Shown here: in pieces, positions 62,275 to 64,000 of the stretch | Layout: every line of letters begins with the position of its first letter | Numbering within the stretch: the first letter of the stretch is position 1 | DNA from: Hymenobacter setariae | Lineage (GTDB): Bacteria > Bacteroidota > Bacteroidia > Cytophagales > Hymenobacteraceae | DNA: 64,000 nucleotides | NCBI RefSeq assembly: GCF_007713685.1 | Contig: NZ_VMRJ01000003.1 | Coordinates: forward strand, 62,001 to 126,000 | Reading direction: 5' to 3' | The notes under the pieces: generated by a model | What the model saw: only the letters and a program-made list of their open reading frames with translations | Told to the model about the DNA's origin: nothing | Databases searched by the model: none | Translations under genes and position numbers: made by a program

Positions 62275-62709
62275 ATGGCCCGCGTAAAAATAGCTTTGCC
62301 CAGCACGTTTCTTTTTGCCACGCAGCTGCCGGTGCGCATCACCGACCTCAACTACGGCGCGCACCTCGGCAACGATGCCCTGCTGAGCATCCTGCATGAG
62401 GCGCGGGTGCAGCTGCTGGCCCACCTAGGCACGGCCGAAGTTGACCACGCCACCAAGCTCGGCTTCATCATGGCCGATGTGGCCGTTGAATACAAAGCTG
62501 AGGCCTTTTACGGCGACGTGCTGCACATCGACATTGGTGCTGCCGACCTTAGCAAATACGGCTTCGACCTAGTGTACTTGGTCAAAAACCAAACCGGCCG
62601 CGAGGTCGCCCGCGCCAAAACGGGCATGCTCTGCTTTGACTACAACACCCGTAAGCTGCGCGCCCTCTCCGCTGAGCTGGCCGCCCAAGTAGCCCCATCG
62701 CAGCCGTGA
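62275..62709 (+). CDS. thioesterase family protein (hotdog fold)
   Basis: 144 residues from ATG 62275. Hotdog-fold 4-HBT type: LPVRITDLNYGAHLGNDALL with the catalytic Asp and a helix (SILHEARVQLL), then MADVAVEYKAEAFYGDVLHI and FDLVYLVKN. Likely an acyl-CoA thioesterase. The next gene starts in its TGA (GTGA), so both are coupled. The 66 bp of open frame upstream overlap mnmD and are rejected. Confidence 0.85.
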   Translation: MARVKIALPSTFLFATQLPVRITDLNYGAHLGNDALLSILHEARVQLLAHLGTAEVDHATKLGFIMADVAVEYKAEAFYGDVLHIDIGAADLSKYGFDLVYLVKNQTGREVARAKTGMLCFDYNTRKLRALSAELAAQVAPSQP

Positions 62710-63320
62710 GCACGCCGTTTCAGCTAGTGCTGCTCAGCGCCCCCACCGCCCAGCCCGACGAGCCGCGTATTCTTACCGAACTGTTAGCGCAGGGCCTAGG
62801 GCGCCTGCACCTGCGCAAACCCGACTGGACCGCCGCTCAGCTCGAAGCGCTTATTCAAGCGTTGCCGTCGCAGGTTTATCCGCGCCTCGTGCTGCATGGC
62901 CATCCGCAGTTGGTGCAGCAGTATCGGCTGGGCGGGCTGCACCTCACGGGGAGCCAGCGCGCCGCCGCTCAGCGGCGCCCACGGCTGCTACCCGGCCAAA
63001 CGCTTTCGACGTCCTTCCATTCGCTAGCCAAAATCAACCAGCACCGGCGGCGCTACAACTACGTATTTCTAAGCCCCATCTTCAATAGCCTCAGCAAGGT
63101 GGGATACGCCGGTAATTTCGACCTAGGAGAACTGCGGCGCTTCTTCCATGCCCAAGCGGCCCGGCCCGGCTACCACCCGCCAGTGCTGGCCCTAGGTGGC
63201 ATCGAGGCGCACAACATTAGCTTGGTGCAGCAAGTAGGCTTTGCGGGTGCGGCCGTGCTCGGGGCCGTGTGGCAAAGTGCTGACCCAGTGGCTGCGTTCC
63301 TAGCCTTGCGCGGCAGCTAG
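62706..63320 (+). CDS. thiamine phosphate synthase-like protein (ThiE/TenI)
   Basis: 204 residues with GTG start overlapping the preceding stop (GTGA). TIM barrel of the ThiE/TenI family: GRLHLRKPDWT, LVLHGHPQL, GGLHLTGSQR, STSFHSLAKI, YVFLSPIFNSLSKVGYAG and PVLALGGIEAHNI. ThiE joins the thiazole and pyrimidine parts of thiamine; TenI relatives isomerise the thiazole. The DGxH-type residue pattern is altered, so which activity it has is not clear. No other thi gene and no TPP riboswitch are visible. Confidence 0.85.
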   Translation: MSTPFQLVLLSAPTAQPDEPRILTELLAQGLGRLHLRKPDWTAAQLEALIQALPSQVYPRLVLHGHPQLVQQYRLGGLHLTGSQRAAAQRRPRLLPGQTLSTSFHSLAKINQHRRRYNYVFLSPIFNSLSKVGYAGNFDLGELRRFFHAQAARPGYHPPVLALGGIEAHNISLVQQVGFAGAAVLGAVWQSADPVAAFLALRGS

Positions 63321-63443
63321 CGCGGCCCTGAAAGGCACTGGCTATAGTGTAGTTACGACTGCTAAGCCGGCCGTGAAAACTTCCTGTTAAGACCATCTGC
63401 CCGCCGTTCCCGTATCAGGGGGTGGCCGCTTTAGCACCGGCGT

Positions 63444-63464
63444 GTTAACTGATAAATAGTTAAC
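63444..63464 (+). promoter_or_regulatory. dyad GTTAACT-N7-AGTTAAC upstream of the glycosidase-like gene
   Basis: A perfect 7-bp inverted repeat, GTTAACT at 63444-63450 and AGTTAAC at 63458-63464, 25 bp before the ATG. TTTAAC recurs at 63475-63480. It could be an operator for a dimeric regulator. No regulator gene is in view. Confidence 0.35.
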
Positions 63465-63488
63465 TACTACTTTATTTAACTCTTCTCA

Positions 63489-64000
63489 ATGCGATACGGC
63501 ATGTGTTTCGATGGCAGCGTGGTGCGCGGCCGGGGCGACGATGGGCGCCTCCTGCACTTCTCCAATACCCGCGCCACGGGCCATGTCGAGCACGCGGAGT
63601 TTCATTACCGCCGAGCGCGCCAAATGGGCCTCACGCTCTTTCGCGATACCGTACTTTGGGATGAAGCCCGGCGTGGCCCCGACTACGCCTGGCTCAACCG
63701 ATTGCAAGCGCTCAGCCAGGGGCAGATTGAGTTGGTGCTCAATCACTACGCATTGCCCGAGTGGCTAGACGAGGCCAGCTTTTGGGGCGAAGGCGCCGCC
63801 GCTGCCATGTATGAGCTGAGCTACCAAGTGGCACGGCGCTACGCAGGTGCGTTTCGCAGCTACAACCTAGGCGCCGAGCTGGGCATCTGGACCGATTGGA
63901 TTGCGGCGCCCAACAACCGGCAGTGGCCCTTCGGCAATCGCTCGTGGTGGGAGGTGTACCGCCAAACCAGCGCCATCACCATTGCTATCGCCAAGGGCCT
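63489..64000 (+). CDS. TIM-barrel glycosidase-like protein (3' end cut by window)
   Basis: The first 170 codons are visible from ATG 63489; the gene continues past the right edge. No signal peptide. The strands GLTLFRDTVLWDEAR and IELVLNHYALPEWLDE follow the pattern of clan A glycoside hydrolases (GH1/GH42-like), and AGAFRSYNLGAELGIWTDWI could carry the acid/base Glu (AELG). The N-terminal CFDGSVVRGRG is unlike GH1 enzymes. The family is therefore only suggested. The dyad upstream suggests it is regulated. Confidence 0.5.
   Translation, partial: MRYGMCFDGSVVRGRGDDGRLLHFSNTRATGHVEHAEFHYRRARQMGLTLFRDTVLWDEARRGPDYAWLNRLQALSQGQIELVLNHYALPEWLDEASFWGEGAAAAMYELSYQVARRYAGAFRSYNLGAELGIWTDWIAAPNNRQWPFGNRSWWEVYRQTSAITIAIAKG

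Noticed and set aside
62706..63489. TPP riboswitch near the ThiE-like gene
   Set aside because: No leader: the gene starts in the stop of the previous gene, and I see no THI-box-like sequence around it.

Overview
The window looks like the chromosome of a high-GC Bacteroidetes (Bacteroidota) bacterium close to Hymenobacter (order Cytophagales). This rests on several signs. There is a very large secreted metalloprotease with a type IX secretion (T9SS) C-terminal sorting domain. There is an OmpA/beta-propeller lipoprotein. Typical Bacteroidetes families are present (DUF4293, DUF4476, DUF4174, DUF1599, BT_3928, MnmD). Promoter boxes are of the TTG/TAnnTTTG type, and Shine-Dalgarno sequences are scarce. 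The tetramer CTAG, and especially CCTAGG, is strikingly common. I see no prophage, insertion sequence with a transposase, CRISPR array, rRNA or plasmid feature. The window reads as ordinary chromosome dotted with palindromic non-coding repeats.

Layout. 1-1666: an AttH-type lipoprotein (cut by the window edge) and two exported proteins with carboxypeptidase-regulatory-like domains, all on minus. 1781-4125: an APC amino-acid permease followed by two tiny coupled membrane proteins. 4206-8562: SDR plus AraC regulator, EamA exporter, DUF4174 protein, dusB. 8657-12919: CPBP protease, cdsA and psd (phospholipid synthesis) flanking a glutamate-type dehydrogenase; the psd start codon lies inside an inverted-repeat element. 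13001-16870: membrane protein, kynureninase, thiolase, DUF4293. 16968-23095: DUF4476, a PorE-like OmpA lipoprotein, a conserved small protein and two Fe-S electron-transfer proteins. 23270: tRNA-Phe. 23478-28325: the T9SS metalloprotease. 28629-33294: outer-membrane barrel, FabH-like enzyme, arfB, an exosortase-family protein with an extra membrane domain, mgtE. 33405-41457: cyanophycinase-like peptidase, MORN/YwqK lipoprotein, a stress-type SDR, small lipoproteins, PAP2 phosphatase, aldehyde dehydrogenase and a frameshifted microgene. 41634-46890: a soluble PAS/hybrid histidine kinase and a GMC oxidoreductase. 46973-50737: cdaA, folP, DUF1599, BT_3928, a grouping I recall as common in Bacteroidetes. 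50773-53731: a TPR histidine kinase and an unrecognised protein with a sorting-signal-like tail. 53987-58679: DppB-type permease, a perfect 39-bp inverted repeat, aroK, fatty acid hydroxylase, galK, 5-FTHF cyclo-ligase. 58770-64000: orphan ExbD, a GDYXXLXY/DUF2157/zinc-ribbon cluster, mnmD, a thioesterase, a ThiE-like enzyme and the start of a glycosidase-like protein.

Most genes are housekeeping and have clear families. The points most worth following are the exosortase-family protein together with a separate protein that ends in a Pro-motif/TM/Arg tail, the repeat that supplies the start codon of psd, the frameshifted 48-residue gene after the aldehyde dehydrogenase, and the reversal of the usual bacterial avoidance of CTAG. 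All function calls come from reading motifs; no database search was run.
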